NCBI GenBank assembly: GCA_037954235.1
Contig: JBBMOA010000002.1
Location: 12,595,509 to 12,659,508, forward strand
Length of the DNA stretch: 64,000 nucleotides
Reading direction: 5' to 3'
DNA from: Aulostomus chinensis
Lineage: Eukaryota; Chordata; Actinopteri; Syngnathiformes; Aulostomidae
Shown here: piece after piece, positions 25,320 to 39,462 of the stretch
Position numbering within the stretch: position 1 is the first letter of the stretch
Layout: each line of letters starts with the position of its first letter
Notes under the pieces: generated by a model
What the model saw: the letters and a program-made list of their open reading frames with translations, nothing else
What the model was told of the DNA's origin: nothing
Database searches by the model: none
Made by a program: the position numbers and the translations under genes

Positions 25320-26247
25320 AAGTTAGGCCTTGGGCCAATTTTTATGAAGCCACTAGATGGTGGGCCAGGATATCAGATCATCAGAACAGCGAGGCAAAGG
25401 AAACATTGTGAAGTTGATTGATAAAATAGTGTTGAGTGTCTTGTTGTAAACATGCTAAACGGTGACATCAACAAGAGAAAAATGTCACTATGAAAAAGTC
25501 TGAAGAGGAGAGTTTCATCCAAGCTGGTTCCATTATATTCAAGTCACGCAGAGTTTAAACACACGTTTATTGTTGCTGTGAACGTGTCAATCAGCACAAC
25601 CCCACAATATCTATAAAAGACATTTTACAATCTTAATGAACTGCTGACTTGTTTTGAATGATCTGTCTGGTTTATTGTTTTATCGGGGGGCTGCATCAGC
25701 CAGTGTGTGAGACACATGAGCTCTTAATAAGAGAGCGAATGCTGCAGCAAGCAATACTTTCCCGTGTTTATTAGTTAAAAATGAACAGCAGACCCTTCTC
25801 AGCATAGCACGGAGGCACCAATCAGCAGAATTAAAGCGTTGGTAGCAGCCACACACAGAACAGCAACCTCCCAGTGTAAGGAGTCACGTCATCATAAAGT
25901 TACCAGGGGTCCCTAAAAGCAGCACAACAGGCCAGTGACTGACACAGAGGGTTTAAACAGGTAATGGTGACGCTTCTGGAGGAACTAGCGACTGACAAGT
26001 TGATGGATGGCGTCATTACGCAGTCTAACGGGCCAAACCAGACACTAGAGGGCCATTCAAGGCAACACCATGTTAATTTTGAGAATAAAAGCATTCAGTT
26101 CAGATCGACAGGTTTGTGTTTTTTGCAGATTACTAAAGCAATGGATTCTTCAATCAGATTATCAGACTAATCAGACAGGCCAGATTTCAGTGCTGGGGGA
26201 GGGACAAATTTTGGCCCGTGGGCCGTCTATCGCCAACCACTGAGCTG
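25320..26247. mobile_element. hAT-like non-autonomous element (tentative)
   Basis: The left end contains AGGCCTTGGGCCAA (25325-25338). The right end contains TTGGCCCGTGGGCCG (26211-26225) followed by TCTATCGCCAACCACTGA. These subterminal motifs are imperfect inverted repeats, and the GGCCC-rich end with a CCACTGA-type terminus recalls vertebrate hAT elements. No transposase was seen between them. Exact ends are uncertain. Confidence 0.4.
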
Positions 26248-26249
26248 TT

Positions 26250-28370
26250 GTGTCTAGGTTTTGTAAAAATGATACCATCTAATGTGTCTTTATATTTGTT
26301 CATTTAAACCTTCAGTGCATCATAGTTTCATATAAACCAATGTGGTCTCGTTCCAGTGCTCGCTAAACAAATTCTCACTGAGCTCATCCCTGCCAGGTAA
26401 ATCTACCTGTAGATGCATTCCCACATACTGAGCATGCTCAATGGGCAGAGCATGTGACCAGAGCGTTAGGCACATTATCACAAGTCAGCATATTACCACT
26501 CCAAATAAACTCAGACCCATCTGAAGCTGGTGGTCTGAGTATGGTTCAATTCCTGCTGCGGCCCCCTCATCTGTACAAGAGCCCTTTATGCTTGCCGTAG
26601 ACAGATCACATGCACTGTATGCATGTGCGTGGCCAGCAGTGTACCAGCAATATCTGAAAATGATATACAATCCAAAGGAGTTAAGGTCTGAGCTCCAGAC
26701 AGTGTGAACAAAAAGAGGAATGAGGCCCCATCAGACCAGAACCACAACAGAGGGTTCCTTCCCTGTTGGTCCACTTTTTGGTTCACTTTGAAAAGATGGA
26801 GTTTGGTTCTAACTTAAGTTTGTAATCTAATCGTATGGCTCCTCTAGACATGTCAGATATTATTGGACCGCATGGATCAAACTCTGAAAATGTAACAAGC
26901 CATCTCACAGGGAGTGAGGCTCACAGAATGTATCCAGTTATTTGAGAAGAGGTAATAACTCTCCCTGCCAGAAGAGGGAGACAAATGTCCCACATTTTAG
27001 CTTTAAGAAGAGACAGAGGTTTTAGTTTTGTAACCGTCTGATGAGTCAGGCTGGTGTCAGGTGTGCTGGGAGCTGATTCCCTCATTGAAAGTGCAGTTTT
27101 ACTTTTTAACCAGTTGTTAATAGCTTGAGGTTAACATGAAAAAGGTATGAATGAAATTAAAGAGGTGAGTTTTGAAAGCAGTACACAACTGTATCCGTCT
27201 CTCTGCTTCATTTTCGTCTACAATACGCATGTGAACATCACAAGAAAGACTTAAGCGAAATTTTGTGAATTTTTTTGATTGAAGGATGCAAGGTCATTGT
27301 GATGAGGATGCTCTGGGAGACAGATTTTGAGAAACCTTTTCAAACTTTTAATTACTTTTTTATAAAAATGTCCCTTTTCTCCGAAAAAGCGGACAGATAA
27401 TCTCTATATTTTGGGTCTCGATGATGTGAGGAACGGCACGGATTCACAATACAATGAAGCAGACTAAGCCAGAGGGATGACACTATTTGCATTTTGTTTT
27501 TCTTTGGCACAGTAAATGGAAAGAGAACACTGTACGGTATAGAAAGTCCCTTACGTTGGCATCCAGTCACCAACTTTTACCGTCTTTGACATCACTCTAT
27601 TCTCCTGGTGGACAATCGTCATAGTTAACACAGCATCAGAACTGAGCCAGTGAAAAATAAAAGAAACAACAATGAGGACTGAATCTTTCAAAAGTGTCTT
27701 GTGATCTCCTTTCATGCTCTTTCCTCCTTCACAGAATAACGAAACTGAATTGCTCTCCATAGCTTGGATCTCATTAATTTTGTCCATCCCTGCACTGTAA
27801 CATAATGCACAAGCACTAACTGACCTTTCCTCACCTCTATATTCAAAAAGTGCAAACACACACACGCACACACACATATGCACACACACACACACACACA
27901 CACATATGCACACACACATATGCACACACACACGCACATGCACACACATCCAAAGAAATCTATGGACCTTTGCACTATAAGGAACCTGTTGCTTGAACCG
28001 CAGATCAATTATTTTGCACCAATATGAAAATTTCTCCTCCTGATCAGATGGAAATACATATTCTAGGCTAAGAGCAATGACATTTAGTCGATGTCAGTCA
28101 GAGACCATTTCTCCATGTGAGACAATTGGATCTCTACAGAGCTGAGATTGATCATCAAGGCTGGATGTGCATCAGGGTTGAACATAATGAGCCTGGCAGC
28201 GGGGGGCTGAAGGTGAGGGTGGCTGCAGGGTGGGAGTCCCAGCAAGATAACAAGTAACACAAACACTCACTGAAACCTTTAGGTTGTTTGAAGAACAACA
28301 TTCTCTTTTCTCTTTTAACTAACTTCAGCATGATATGATGTCATAACTATGATGGCGATGTAGGTTTTTT
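26250..28370. other. Non-genic stretch with CA microsatellite
   Basis: No supported gene. Contains the compound CA repeat listed separately. Confidence 0.4.
27853..27949. repeat. Compound (CA)n microsatellite
   Basis: CA repeat interrupted three times by TATG/ATATG and twice by CG, giving CACATATGCACACA blocks. Confidence 0.92.
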
Positions 28371-28373
28371 TTC

Positions 28374-28744
28374 GGCTGCACGGTGGTGCAGTGGTCAGCA
28401 CTGTCGCCTCACAGCAAGAAGGTTCCAGGTTCCAGTCCCGGCTCCATCACAGGATCTTTCTGTGTGAGTCTGCATGTTCTCCCTGTTCCTGTGTGGGTTC
28501 TCTCTGGTACTCCAGCTTCCTCCCACAGTCCAAAGACATCAAGAGGGGACGAGGCTGATTGATACTCTAAATTGACTGTAGGTGTGACTGTGAGTGTGAA
28601 TGGTTGTCTGTCTCTATGTGTTGGTCCTGTGATGGACTGGGGACCTGTCCAGGGTGAACCCTGCCTCTCGCCTGAAGGCTGCTGGGATAGGCTCCACCCC
28701 CCCATGACCCTCAACAGGATAAGATGTAGAAAATGGATGGATGG
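28374..28744 (+). mobile_element. V-SINE-like retroposon
   Basis: Full-length copy from GGCTGCACGGTGGTGCAGTG to ATGGATGGATGG. The A-box-like motif is intact and the B-box is mutated (GGTTCCAGTCC). Confidence 0.92.
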
Positions 28745-29878
28745 AGTTAAAAATTTGATTCTTTGACAACATAATTTTCTTTTTCTGGGCATTTCATCAT
28801 GAAAATTGTTTTTATTTTAGGGGAAGCAGTATTTTTCTCCCAAAATAACCCATCGTTTTTTACCAGTGTCATTTATATGTATCCAGTCACATATGCATAC
28901 AGGCAGGAACAGTTGCTGCTTACTGTGGTCCTGAGGGTGCCATAAATGTCCTCCTATTACTTTGCATTGACTTCCCGGTATTCAACTGTATCCGGTCTCA
29001 CAATCTCACACCATTGAACCTGGATCAATATGTTGGCTGGTTGTCTTTTTAACAGACAGGTCTCAAAAGACAACAGTCAATAATCAGTATAACCTGGTCC
29101 ATAAAAACTATACACTATATGTTTAATCGCTGGTACAATAATCCCACAAGTCCTTACTGCACACAGAATAACTGCTTTTAGTTATTCAAAGTCAAAAAAA
29201 TTTATTGTTTTAAGGAAACAGAAGTTTGCCATCCTCACTCAGCAGCTCATGATCACAACGTCATGATCATACTTTCTATTTAGTGTGTGTTCCTTCGTAG
29301 TCACTCAGTAATTGTGGATTCAGAATTAGATTTAAAAAAAATGTAGATTATAGTTGAATTCCTTTAAAGTAGCAGACCTTTCTGACAGACACTATCATTT
29401 CTCTGCGTTTAATCACCCAGTGTTTATTGGCACTGACCAACCACTCCAGCGAGGAGGTGACAGTGACCAGACGCTGCTAACAAGGGAGGCGCACCAGTCT
29501 TGGAACCCATCAGCTATGTCTGATGACTTGGCCTCAAGGAACAAGGGCCAGTATTTCGGGGTTCCTGTGGAGCCAGATATTTGGTCCAAGACTGATTTGT
29601 GCCGACTGTGATCGGATTCTGTCACAAGTAGCTAGTTTACTCTCAGTTGACAGTTTAAAACCATCTCAATGCAGCCTCAGTCCACTCAAACGTGATCAGT
29701 CAAGTCCACTCATGGTCATGATGCTGATGATCATCTGATCTCTAGAGGGCTCCTGACTTCTATTACTTCCTGCCTTTTGTGATAACTTCCTTTGCTATTG
29801 AGGTAAACGGAATCAGGTGTGTCCAGTATTTCCGGCTCTTGACAAAGGCTTGCAAGTTGAAACTTTAAGCTTCTGCTT
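28745..29878. other. Non-genic stretch
   Basis: Nothing recognised. Confidence 0.4.
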
Positions 29879-30248
29879 CCATCCATCCATTTTCTACCGC
29901 TTATCCTGTTAAGGGTCGTGGGTGCTGGAGCCTATCCCAGCAGCCTTCAGGTGAGAGGCAGGGTTCACCCTGGACAGGTCACCAGTCCATCACAGGACCA
30001 ACACATAGAGACAGACAACCATTCACACTCACAGTCACACCTACTGTCAATTTAGAGTATCAATCAGCCTCGTCCCCTCTTGATGTCTTTGGACTGTGGG
30101 AGGAAGCTGGAGTACCAGAGAGAACCCACACAGGAACAGGGAGAACATGCAGACTCACACAGAAAGATCCTGTGATGGAGCCGGGACTGGAACCTGGAAC
30201 CTTCTTGCTGTGAGGCCACAGTGCTGACCACTGCACCACCGTGCCATC
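29879..30248 (-). mobile_element. V-SINE-like retroposon with target duplication
   Basis: Full-length minus-strand SINE. The flanks TAAGCTTCTGCTT (29866-29878) and TAAGCTTCCACTT (30249-30261) form a 13-bp target-site duplication with two mismatches. The B-box is mutated (GGTTCCAGTCC). Confidence 0.92.
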
Positions 30249-30261
30249 TAAGCTTCCACTT

Positions 30262-33200
30262 CATTTACCTCCAATGTTCCCAGCTGGCCACCATCATTGT
30301 GAGGACAATGAATGCAGATTGTGACATTAAATATCAGGACAATGTCTTCTGCTCCCATTAATTAGACGCCAGCTGGTATGTTGGACTTGTCTGTCTACTT
30401 AATGTTTTTCTCAACAATAATTGTGGATCTGTCCAACATCCCTTCTGTCCATTCATTCATTTATTAATAATGATCATTTGCATTCCTTCACCATGTGTGA
30501 AGACTGACCTCCAGGGGCACAATTATAAACATACACGAATGATGTTGGCTATGTTGGGTGGGGAGGAAAAGAGCGACCGTGGACCTGTTGTGTTTAACAC
30601 AAAAGGACCACTGTGGATTCCCAATCTTTTAGAGAGAAGCTGAGAAAAATAACTCTCCAGCATTTCTCTTGAGGAGACATTAAGTAGGCCGGGGTGTTAT
30701 CACAGCTCCACGGACTTACACGGCTTCACCCCTCCTTCTCTTCATCATGTTTACATTTATATGCAACTTCTTTTCTTCTGTCAGGCTGCTCTCAGCTGAG
30801 CCTATTAGTCAGTGTCACAGATGGGACACAGTCCTTTATGGGAAAGACAACAATAACAATGAATCATGCCGGTGTCCGTGTAAGAATATCATGATGCGCA
30901 GAATTGGTTGTTTATTTTGAGATTCTATACAAAATAAAATGCGCAATCATCATGCCAGATGCCCCTGATGGTTTCCAGAATTCCAGGTTGGGCTGTCGTC
31001 TGGCTGGTATTGTGCAGGCCAATCAAAGTATTACTTGTTGCAGTAACAACCCTTCAACAGCAGAGAAATGTGGTCCAATTGCCATTACACTCAAAGGGAG
31101 GCGAGAGCATTTCAAACTAACAATCCATTAAAATGACTAAAAAACCAAGTAACACAAGGAATTCAAAAAAAGGCAGCAGATACCACAAAGTACAATTAAT
31201 GAAGTCCAGAGTGTAATTCATGAAAATCGAACAAATCCACGAAGGAACCAACTGAGGATGGTAAAGACAAGACTACAACGGATCAATAACTAGACACACC
31301 TGAAACACATTGGCGCAGAGCAGACAATGAAAAGAAGGAAAATGAAACAAAGACAGGAGGAAAACCTAGAAACTCACAAGGGCAGAAAAGAATATCAAAA
31401 TAACAGAAATTAAAACAATGGACGTTCAAAAGTGAAAATCAGCAGTTCAAGACTGGAACAACATTTCAGGGGGATGTTTGGGAACAAAGAAACAAAGTGG
31501 CGGAGAAGCAGCCGGTCAGTCACATGAATTAAAGACTAATCTGCTGAAGGGATGTTTTTATCATGTATCTATTTTTTTTACCTGCATGTTTGCTTTTAAT
31601 CCCATGATTTTAACGTGTGGGTTTTAATTACTTTGGACTGCAACCTACGGCAAGAGCAAGGGAATGACAAAAGACCCAGACAGATACCAAGCACATCCCT
31701 GCGAAGAACAGGCTGTTGTAAAAAAAGAAAAAAAAAGGCCAAATACTATGCAGTGAAGAAGAACAAATAAGGATGAATAAAAGAAACCAAAAGGCATAAA
31801 AAAAATATTGGACGCCTCAGATCACGTTCTTCCAATCATGTCCCCACCATCCCCAGAGGCCTTTGCTGTGGATGAAGCTGGTTATGACTTATCTGTTGCT
31901 CCTCATTTTCTGGAGTCTTACCAAATGTGGCAGATGCTTGGAAGATGGGATGCTAAAAAGTAATTCTTCTAAGAAACTAACAGTGAATTGGCACTGAAAT
32001 GGCAGAGCTGACCAAAACTCCCAAACTTTTGCAAACAAAACCAAAAACAAACAAAAAAAGATTTTATGCTAGCTTGAGGTAGTCTGGCCTTTTTCGGTAA
32101 AGAGTAAATGCACAACGTGGGTAACGCACACCCCCATCATGAATAATCTCTGACGTAGTTCCTCTTTAATTCAGGCGGTTGATCAGCTGTCTCTCCTACT
32201 GCCACCGTCACAGATATCCCAAAAGGTTGTTTTTCCCTCCAGACAGCAGCAACGTGTCCAATACTGGCTAGAGCTTAAAGGTAGAGTCCATGGCAGTAAA
32301 CAACAATCACTCAAATGCTGCCCCTCTTCCCAAAGTCAATGGCACCAGAAGAGTACTTTGTATAAGTAATATTTCATTTTTTTGAGGAATATGCTGGAGA
32401 GTGTACCTTTAGATGGCTCTTCTTCTACTCTGTTGTTACAGTCATGCGTGACGTCGCCTCTTCCGCGATCTTCTGGCTGCATTATATCGGTTATTTTATT
32501 CTCTGCCGAACCAGTTGATGGGAGCACATCTAATACCCATGTCCATTTTATGATTTATATTTGCCATTTATATCCACAGTTTGCTATAGTCTCACAAAAA
32601 AATAAATAGAAATGCAATTATTGTGTATTGTGCGTCACGTGATGAAATCATCCTAATCCCAAGAAGAGGTAGAACGTACCTCAATCATTAAGAAATAGCA
32701 GTTCACAAAATATGCTCATCCACAGTTTGGGCTGCACATCCATCTTTTCAGAAAAGATGATGAGAGCAAACAGAAGACAGCTGAAATCTCTGAGTTAGCA
32801 CAGTAAACAACAATCAAATATCACCAGCACAGATGAAGTAGCAATAGCACATTTTCTCCAAAGGGATGGAAACAGCAGGGACACCACAGATATTCATCAA
32901 CCAATAACTAGAAGTCAACAAGAAGCGTTCTCTCTGGTTCTTAGGGGTCTATGATTGAAATTCAAGCCAGAAAAATCCAAATACCAGAATCACATGCTGT
33001 GAGTTGTTCAAGGCAATCGACGGTGACCGAACTATACAGTGAAGAGTATTTAAGACCAGTGAGGTTGAAGACATGATCTTATCTTTTCTCTCCTCTCCTG
33101 GTCTGCATCAGCTACTGGATAATAACCCCTGCATGTGGGTTTATGGATGAATCACACAGTAATGGTAATGGAAATAAATGTATCCATCATCCTCTCCAGA

Positions 33201-36200
33201 GCCAGACAAGAAGATAGAGCCCCTTCTCGCCTCTGAGCTGCATCAGGGAGCTGAGATGCACAGACTCTAGTTATGTGAGTGTAAGCTTCGCACAGTGAAT
33301 GGTGGAGGATGGGCTTTGTAGCTCAGGCAAAAGTCACTGATCGGAATAAATGAATAGGAGCTGGGTTGTGTATTTGTGTCATAATTGGGTTTGACGCCTT
33401 ACTCCCACATACGGACATTCAATGTCTGGAAATCTGTCACTTCACTTAGAAGTCTGCTCATTTCCTACAGGATCCTTTGTTATCGTGGATTTTCTTTTGG
33501 AGCTCCCCCTCAGTTTGTTTTGGTTTGGTTTTTTTGACCACCATTGAATGCATCATGAAGCACACTTTTCAGCGAAAATTTCAAATGTTTACCAATGACA
33601 CATGATTTAGATATATCCATGAAGTTCATTTTAAAAAATACTTACCATTAACTATTTACTTCAGGTCGCCATGTATCTGCTTGTATATCACGTCCGCCCT
33701 CTGAGTCGAATTGCAGACAAATCTCCAACTTGTAAAAATCGTTTTTCTGACATGTGAGGAGGTTCGTGAGGATTTTCCCACCATCACATGCATGCAGCGT
33801 AAATTCCTGTGGTGTGGTGCGCTCATGGTTAAACTCCATACAGGCTTTTTTGCTGTTTGTATCAGCAGAAGATTGCAGGGGTGGATGCCTAAATATTCAT
33901 TTTGGAGGGGAGTCTTTGAAGCTATGTCTTAGTTTGGAATCTTTCTCAATGATGATGTTGGTTGTGAATGTTCTTTAATATAGACTCTTGAAGATGTGGG
34001 AGCTGACTGATTGCCACGTTCGCAAAAAGTTATCTTCATAAATTGTGTACCAAGTCAAAACACACATGCACACACAAACACACACACACACACACACACA
34101 TGCGTCTAGTGATTTCAAAGATCTCCTTAAACTGCATCAAACTGCACGCTTGATTCTGGTCACTGACTATTAGCAGATCAAAGTCCTTCCACTGGCAGAG
34201 CAGACAAGCAGATACGGCATATCAGTCGAACCCAGACTGTCAGACTGACACGGCCACAGAATACGGAAGCTGAAGTGCTGTGTGTTTGGGGGGTGGGCAG
34301 GTCACACACACTGTTCTGTCTGTGTTGCCATGGCATCCACACATAGGAGCAAAGCCCCGTTTGTCTTAGTCTGAGGTGACGGTTTTCATCACCACAATGA
34401 CACCTGTCAAAGCACTGATGTACCACAACCCATCCTCAGACATAAAGAAAAGGAAATTTTGAAAATAAAAAATACTGAAAATCGTCAACATCAATGCAGC
34501 TTCTTTTGCTGTAGGGTGAAACAACTGAAATTCTCACATTTGTTCTAGGGTAAAGACTGTAAAGAGTAAAATGTAGAGTTCATCAAAGTGTGCATTATTC
34601 ATACGGTACGATCTTCTAGCTTCAAGGCAGGAGCTTTGAAAATACAGGTCAAGCAAGCTACAGAGCACACACACTCCTGCAAAAACACAACTCTGAAACA
34701 TGCTGGTGCTTGAGGAGCATCTGACGATGTACACAATCTGCATGACATGACTACACTGAAATTAATTAATCAAATTTGATTGTGATTTTTTATTTTTCTG
34801 CTCCTAAAACGACAATATTTTTCCAGTAAGTCCTCTAAAAATGCAGTTTTAGTGAGTCGAATGTTTGTCTGTGTTGCCTACAGTTCTGTTTGCTCTGGTT
34901 TCAACGTTTTCACAAAGAGAAAAGAGAGCGGCAATAATGTACCTAAGGGCTGCAAACTGCCAACTGCAAAAAAACTACAACAACATAACCAACAACCCCA
35001 GAACAAAACAGGATGTGGGCGTGGTTTAGGTGTGGCGATGACGGCTCCTGCAGAGGTTAGTGTAGATGCTGCGTCAGGACTGGAGAGTGTGGAGTGTGAA
35101 GAGCAGCACTGAAGGCTTTTCTCCATGGAACAGATGTTTTCACCCGTTTGCCATCAGGTTTCAGCATCTATGTCAGTCCATCGACTGTTCATCCACCTGC
35201 CCTATGCTTCTTTAAACTGCCTGCCTTTTTCTAAACAGGTTTGACCGAGGAGTTCCCACAGTTCCTTGGAACAAATGGTCTGGCATCTCAGTTTAGGTTG
35301 CAGGAACATTTGGGCTAAAACTTGCCGAGCACACTGCTAGTTGGGTCCGATTCTGTTCTCACCAGAAATGAACCGCACCACAGTTTCTCTGGTAAGCCGA
35401 CCAAGACCTCTCGTCTTGATAATGGTGCTGTCCACCCTCCTGCAAGAATAGCAAGAATGAAACCTGTCTTCCAAACTCATCTGTTTTTCATTATTTTTTT
35501 TATAACATGGTCAGACTCGGGTAAGCAAAAGGTGTGTGGTTTGAAAAGAAACACACCCTGAGGATCTCAAAAAAGGATTGGATCAGTGTGAAATGTGTGT
35601 GATGACTGGCTACATTTTCCCTTTAATATGTATAATGAAAGAAGCATGGCTCCCTCATTGTGGATGGCAGTTTCCTGATAAATTCCTGCCATCCCACCTG
35701 AAAATAACCAGTCAGTCATAACAGGAATTTCCTGTCCGGTTATCTAAAATAACTGGGGCTCTTTTATACATGTCATGCAGTTATGTTGCAGTTACTTGAT
35801 AATATTATTCTTGGAGTTAGAAGTGGACAGAAAATACAGGTATTTCATCATGTATATTTCGAGAGGTACAGCTCCAGTGATGTACATCCAGTGAGCAACA
35901 GAGCTCTCAGTAATATGAGCCTCACACCTGAACAGTCTCCTCACGGTGCAAACACCGTACTGCTGTGTTCAACTCCCTATCTGTTCCATTAATTTTCAGG
36001 CATTTCAATATATCACATTTCAAATGTGCTAAGATGTGGTTTTGTGTAGGGGAACCCCGCTTGAATTTAAATCCATCCTCATTATCACCCTGCACAGATG
36101 ATGTGCAAAAGCTATCCAGAGGATGTGGAGAATAGATCAAGCTTGGCACTTTCTGCTGAGAATCGGAACTAATTTAATAAAACGAGCTTGTTATATAGGC

Positions 36201-36995
36201 TAACCCAACCACAACTGAACTAAATGCCTGTTCTATCAGAAAGCAGGTTTTTTGAATCCAACTTCAATGAAATGACTGTCTTTGTAACTTCCAAAAAGAG
36301 GGCCTTGCTCCTTCAGTAATATTTCGCAGGTTCTACTTTTTTCTACGACAAAGCCACAAGAGTGATGTAAACTATATTGTCTGCTCAGGTCCACGAAGGT
36401 CCAGGAGGACATCTGTGCATCCATCCATCACGCTGCACTCACACAGAGGTTCAGGTCTGACTGAGCTAACTGGTAACGTTTGCTTCGGAGGTCAGAGGCT
36501 TAACACCTCCATGTGAACGCACTGTTTTTCATCAACCATGATTATCACATTGCTGCTGCCACTGCACTTATGAAAGTTTCATCGATGTTCTTAACCCATT
36601 TGCTGTTGAAGATGTGCACAGCGATGACATTTACCACTGCTACCAACTCTTATTTAATTGAAACAAATGTTTCAAAGTTATCCGGAGATCTTGACACTGA
36701 TTCATCAGGCCCCTTCATCTGAAGGTCTCTGAAGGAAAATGATGGATTGTCCTCTCTGGACTCTTGGAGTTCTGTGCTCATTGAGGGGAATCAGAAAAGC
36801 AGGAACTGTTTTGTGCTCATGTTACTGTACCATTGTGACAAAAAGAGAGTGGAGCCAGGGGGCAAAGTTCTTGAACTACCAGTCAGATCAGTCTTTGTTC
36901 CCACTCTCACCTATGATCAGGAAATCTTGGTCATCATTAGGAGTCCTAGCCTTCACTGCAACTTCCATGTCCCAACTTTGGATAGGTGGTTGAAG
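30262..36995. other. Long non-genic stretch
   Basis: About 6.7 kb without a supported gene. A purine-rich stretch at about 31130-31480 resembles the complement of the pyrimidine-rich repeat at 2941-3560. A CA repeat lies at 34060-34101. Other open frames are short, overlapping and without recognised domains. Confidence 0.4.
34060..34101. repeat. (CA)n microsatellite
   Basis: CA repeat with a few interruptions. Confidence 0.9.
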
Positions 36996-37040
36996 ATGGA
37001 TTGATGGATGAATAGATAGATGGATGGATGGATGGATGGG
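36996..37040. repeat. (GGAT)n microsatellite
   Basis: GATGGATTGATGGATG followed by five or more GGAT units. It could be the isolated tail of a lost SINE, but no SINE body is adjacent. Confidence 0.8.
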
Positions 37041-37143
37041 TTTCAAGCAGTGGAAGACAAGATTAAAAACCCAGGAAAATTTTTGCATTGATAATTCCCA
37101 ATAAAACAGTGTGAGTTTGTGTTCCTCACTGCAGCCTTGCCAT

Positions 37144-37146
<3 letters not shown>

Positions 37147-37178
<32 letters not shown>

Positions 37179-37183
37179 GCACG

Positions 37184-37223
<40 letters not shown>
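37147..37223. repeat. (CA)n(CACG)n(CA)n microsatellite
   Basis: A long CA repeat with four CGCA units in the centre. Confidence 0.95.
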
Positions 37224-37225
<2 letters not shown>

Positions 37226-39395
37226 CTTAACTAAGACACATCTTGGGTTGACCTCTGCAGCACGTTAATGTCAACCCCCGCTGCATCCACCTCAGCATTG
37301 TTCATATATGCACTACCAGAGGATCCCTGTCTTTCTACATGGAGTTTGTCCTCTAATAAGTCCCATTAAAGGAGAAACTCAGTTTAGAATCCTGAGGGGG
37401 TGCATCTCAGGCAAGGAGGAAACTCCTCCTACTCTTTTTTCAGATATTCATGATCCATGTGGAGCACCAATTTTGTGGTAAAACCAGCAGATTCAATAAG
37501 AGGTGACAGCTTGCATCCCTGACAATTGAGCAACATTTAAAATGCTCTCTGAGTGGAGTTTGGTACAGGGATACGGTTTTGATCCCCTCCACCTGTCTCT
37601 GTTTATCTGACTTAGCTCTCCTCACGTTTCCTCCTCCTCTCCTCATCTGCATCCTCTGGTCCGTCCTCTTAAATCCTGCTGCATTGTCCTTTACTGTCAT
37701 CTCCTCGGTGGTCTGGCAGCAAGTTTCACCAATCAGCTGGTGCAAACAATAAGCTAGCTGTGCAATAAAAAAACAAACCCCGACGCATCCACTGATCTAG
37801 GAAAGCGTTATTTACACCCCTCACTCAACCTGCAAATCTCCAAATTTATGTTTTATTTAAATGCATCACATTGAATAATCAAGCACAGTTGTCAGGAGTC
37901 TGGTGATGGCTGAAAATATCCAGACATCATTTCATGAAAAAAAAACAACTTCAAAATCAAGGCTTGTCCCTGTCCTAAGTTTCTAAATATCTAAATGGCT
38001 GAAGCAACAGCCACCTTATTCCAAATGAAGAAACCTTGTATTTTCTTGAATATTTACTCAAAAGCGCAGATCGCGAGCTGCTAGTGAAAATTGTGAACAA
38101 GCAGGACAAAGAAATAGAGGCACAAGCAGGAGCAACACAACAACCCTGAAGTGCTGGTTTGTCTGTTCTGACCTACAGTGCAACATGACAGGATCAGTGG
38201 AGGAGATTTCTCCCTGTGTAGACAATTAAGGGCTCATTCTAATCGAATAGAAAAAAAATGATACAATTCAGTAATGAACATTACATTCTGTTTCTGCTTT
38301 GACTGCTTCACTGCTCCTTTGAGCTTCCTGCAAACAATGCAGGCACATTACAGTGGTGGGCTTTAGGCTCATTTCGCCACGTGAACTGCGGTATGGTGAT
38401 CCAAAATGTGTGAAGATTCACGCTGACTCTTAATTACCTGTCAGCACACTAGTTTCCTGTGTTATTTGACTTTAGGGGGCTGGAGGTCAAAACACCTGAG
38501 GGCCTAACACCTTAGCTGGGGTGTCTCCAGCCCCATTCCCAGCTCCTCCCACTGGCCCTAAAAACCCTTACTAATCTAACAGAGATTCACTCCCAGGTGA
38601 AGTCGGTAAGTGGCAGCTGGCTTCTCTCAGACACACGTGCAACAATTGGTCGCGGCTCCACAATCTATACATATTTTGCATGGACGTGGCTACAGTTGGC
38701 CACATCCATTGATATCTCCTGCAATTTTTTTTGTCAACTGCGCAACAAGCAGCAACTCTCTATCATTGTTCAGTTGCTGTTGATTTTGAAAAAAACAGAC
38801 TGGAGGAAAAACAATGACGCACAGTAGAAATTCCACCACTGTCCTCCATTCAAGATGCTGCACTCCAGCCTTTTTTTTTGAGGAAGAATCCACACAGACA
38901 GGACCCAGGATGGCTTTGGACTCAGACCTCGGGTCTGAAAGACCTGCTTGCAGAGTGCAGAGTGTGCATTGGTAGAAAGAAGGGCACCAGACATCTGGTA
39001 ACACCTACAACTGATGCACCACAAGTCTTACACCACAGATGAATTTGCTATGGTTTAAATTAGCTATTTTTTTAAGGAAAGAAAATGGATGTTTCTGCAA
39101 CTCCCTCTGCCTTTGCCCCCATTATTGTGGATCAGTTCATTATTAATGAGGCAATGTGAAGATCTATTTTTTTTCTTAGCTGGGTTTTATCTGGATCACC
39201 TTTTTTGTCACCTACATGGAGCTGAGATGATGAAGGATGAATATCAGTGAGTGTGTAATATGAGTGGCTGAATTAGAACAAAGGCTCTCGGGGCAAGTGT
39301 TTCTGCCAGCCCTCTCCTACCTGCGTGGGCTACAATCTACAATCAGGCTTCTATCTCCTAAACTACAAGGCCTACAAACTTGACCAATACAAGTC
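37224..39395. other. Non-genic stretch
   Basis: No supported gene. GGGGCTGGAGG (38476) and CCAGCCCC (38528) form a weak inverted pair. Confidence 0.4.
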
Positions 39396-39401
39396 AATGA
39401 C

Positions 39402-39462
39402 GCGGCCACAGGCCGCGCGGGGGCTCAGGCCCGAACAACGCTGCTTGTCAGGGCCTGAGCCC
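39402..39462. repeat. Hairpin-forming transposon end
   Basis: GCGGCCACAGGCCGC (39402-39416) is a short palindrome. Directly after it, GGGCTCAGGCCC (39421-39432) and GGGCCTGAGCCC (39451-39462) are perfect 12-bp inverted repeats 18 bp apart. The first arm plus GAACAACGCTGCTTG is the reverse complement of the terminal sequence of the elements starting at 56521 and 59844. This looks like a solo or collapsed end of that transposon family. Confidence 0.65.
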
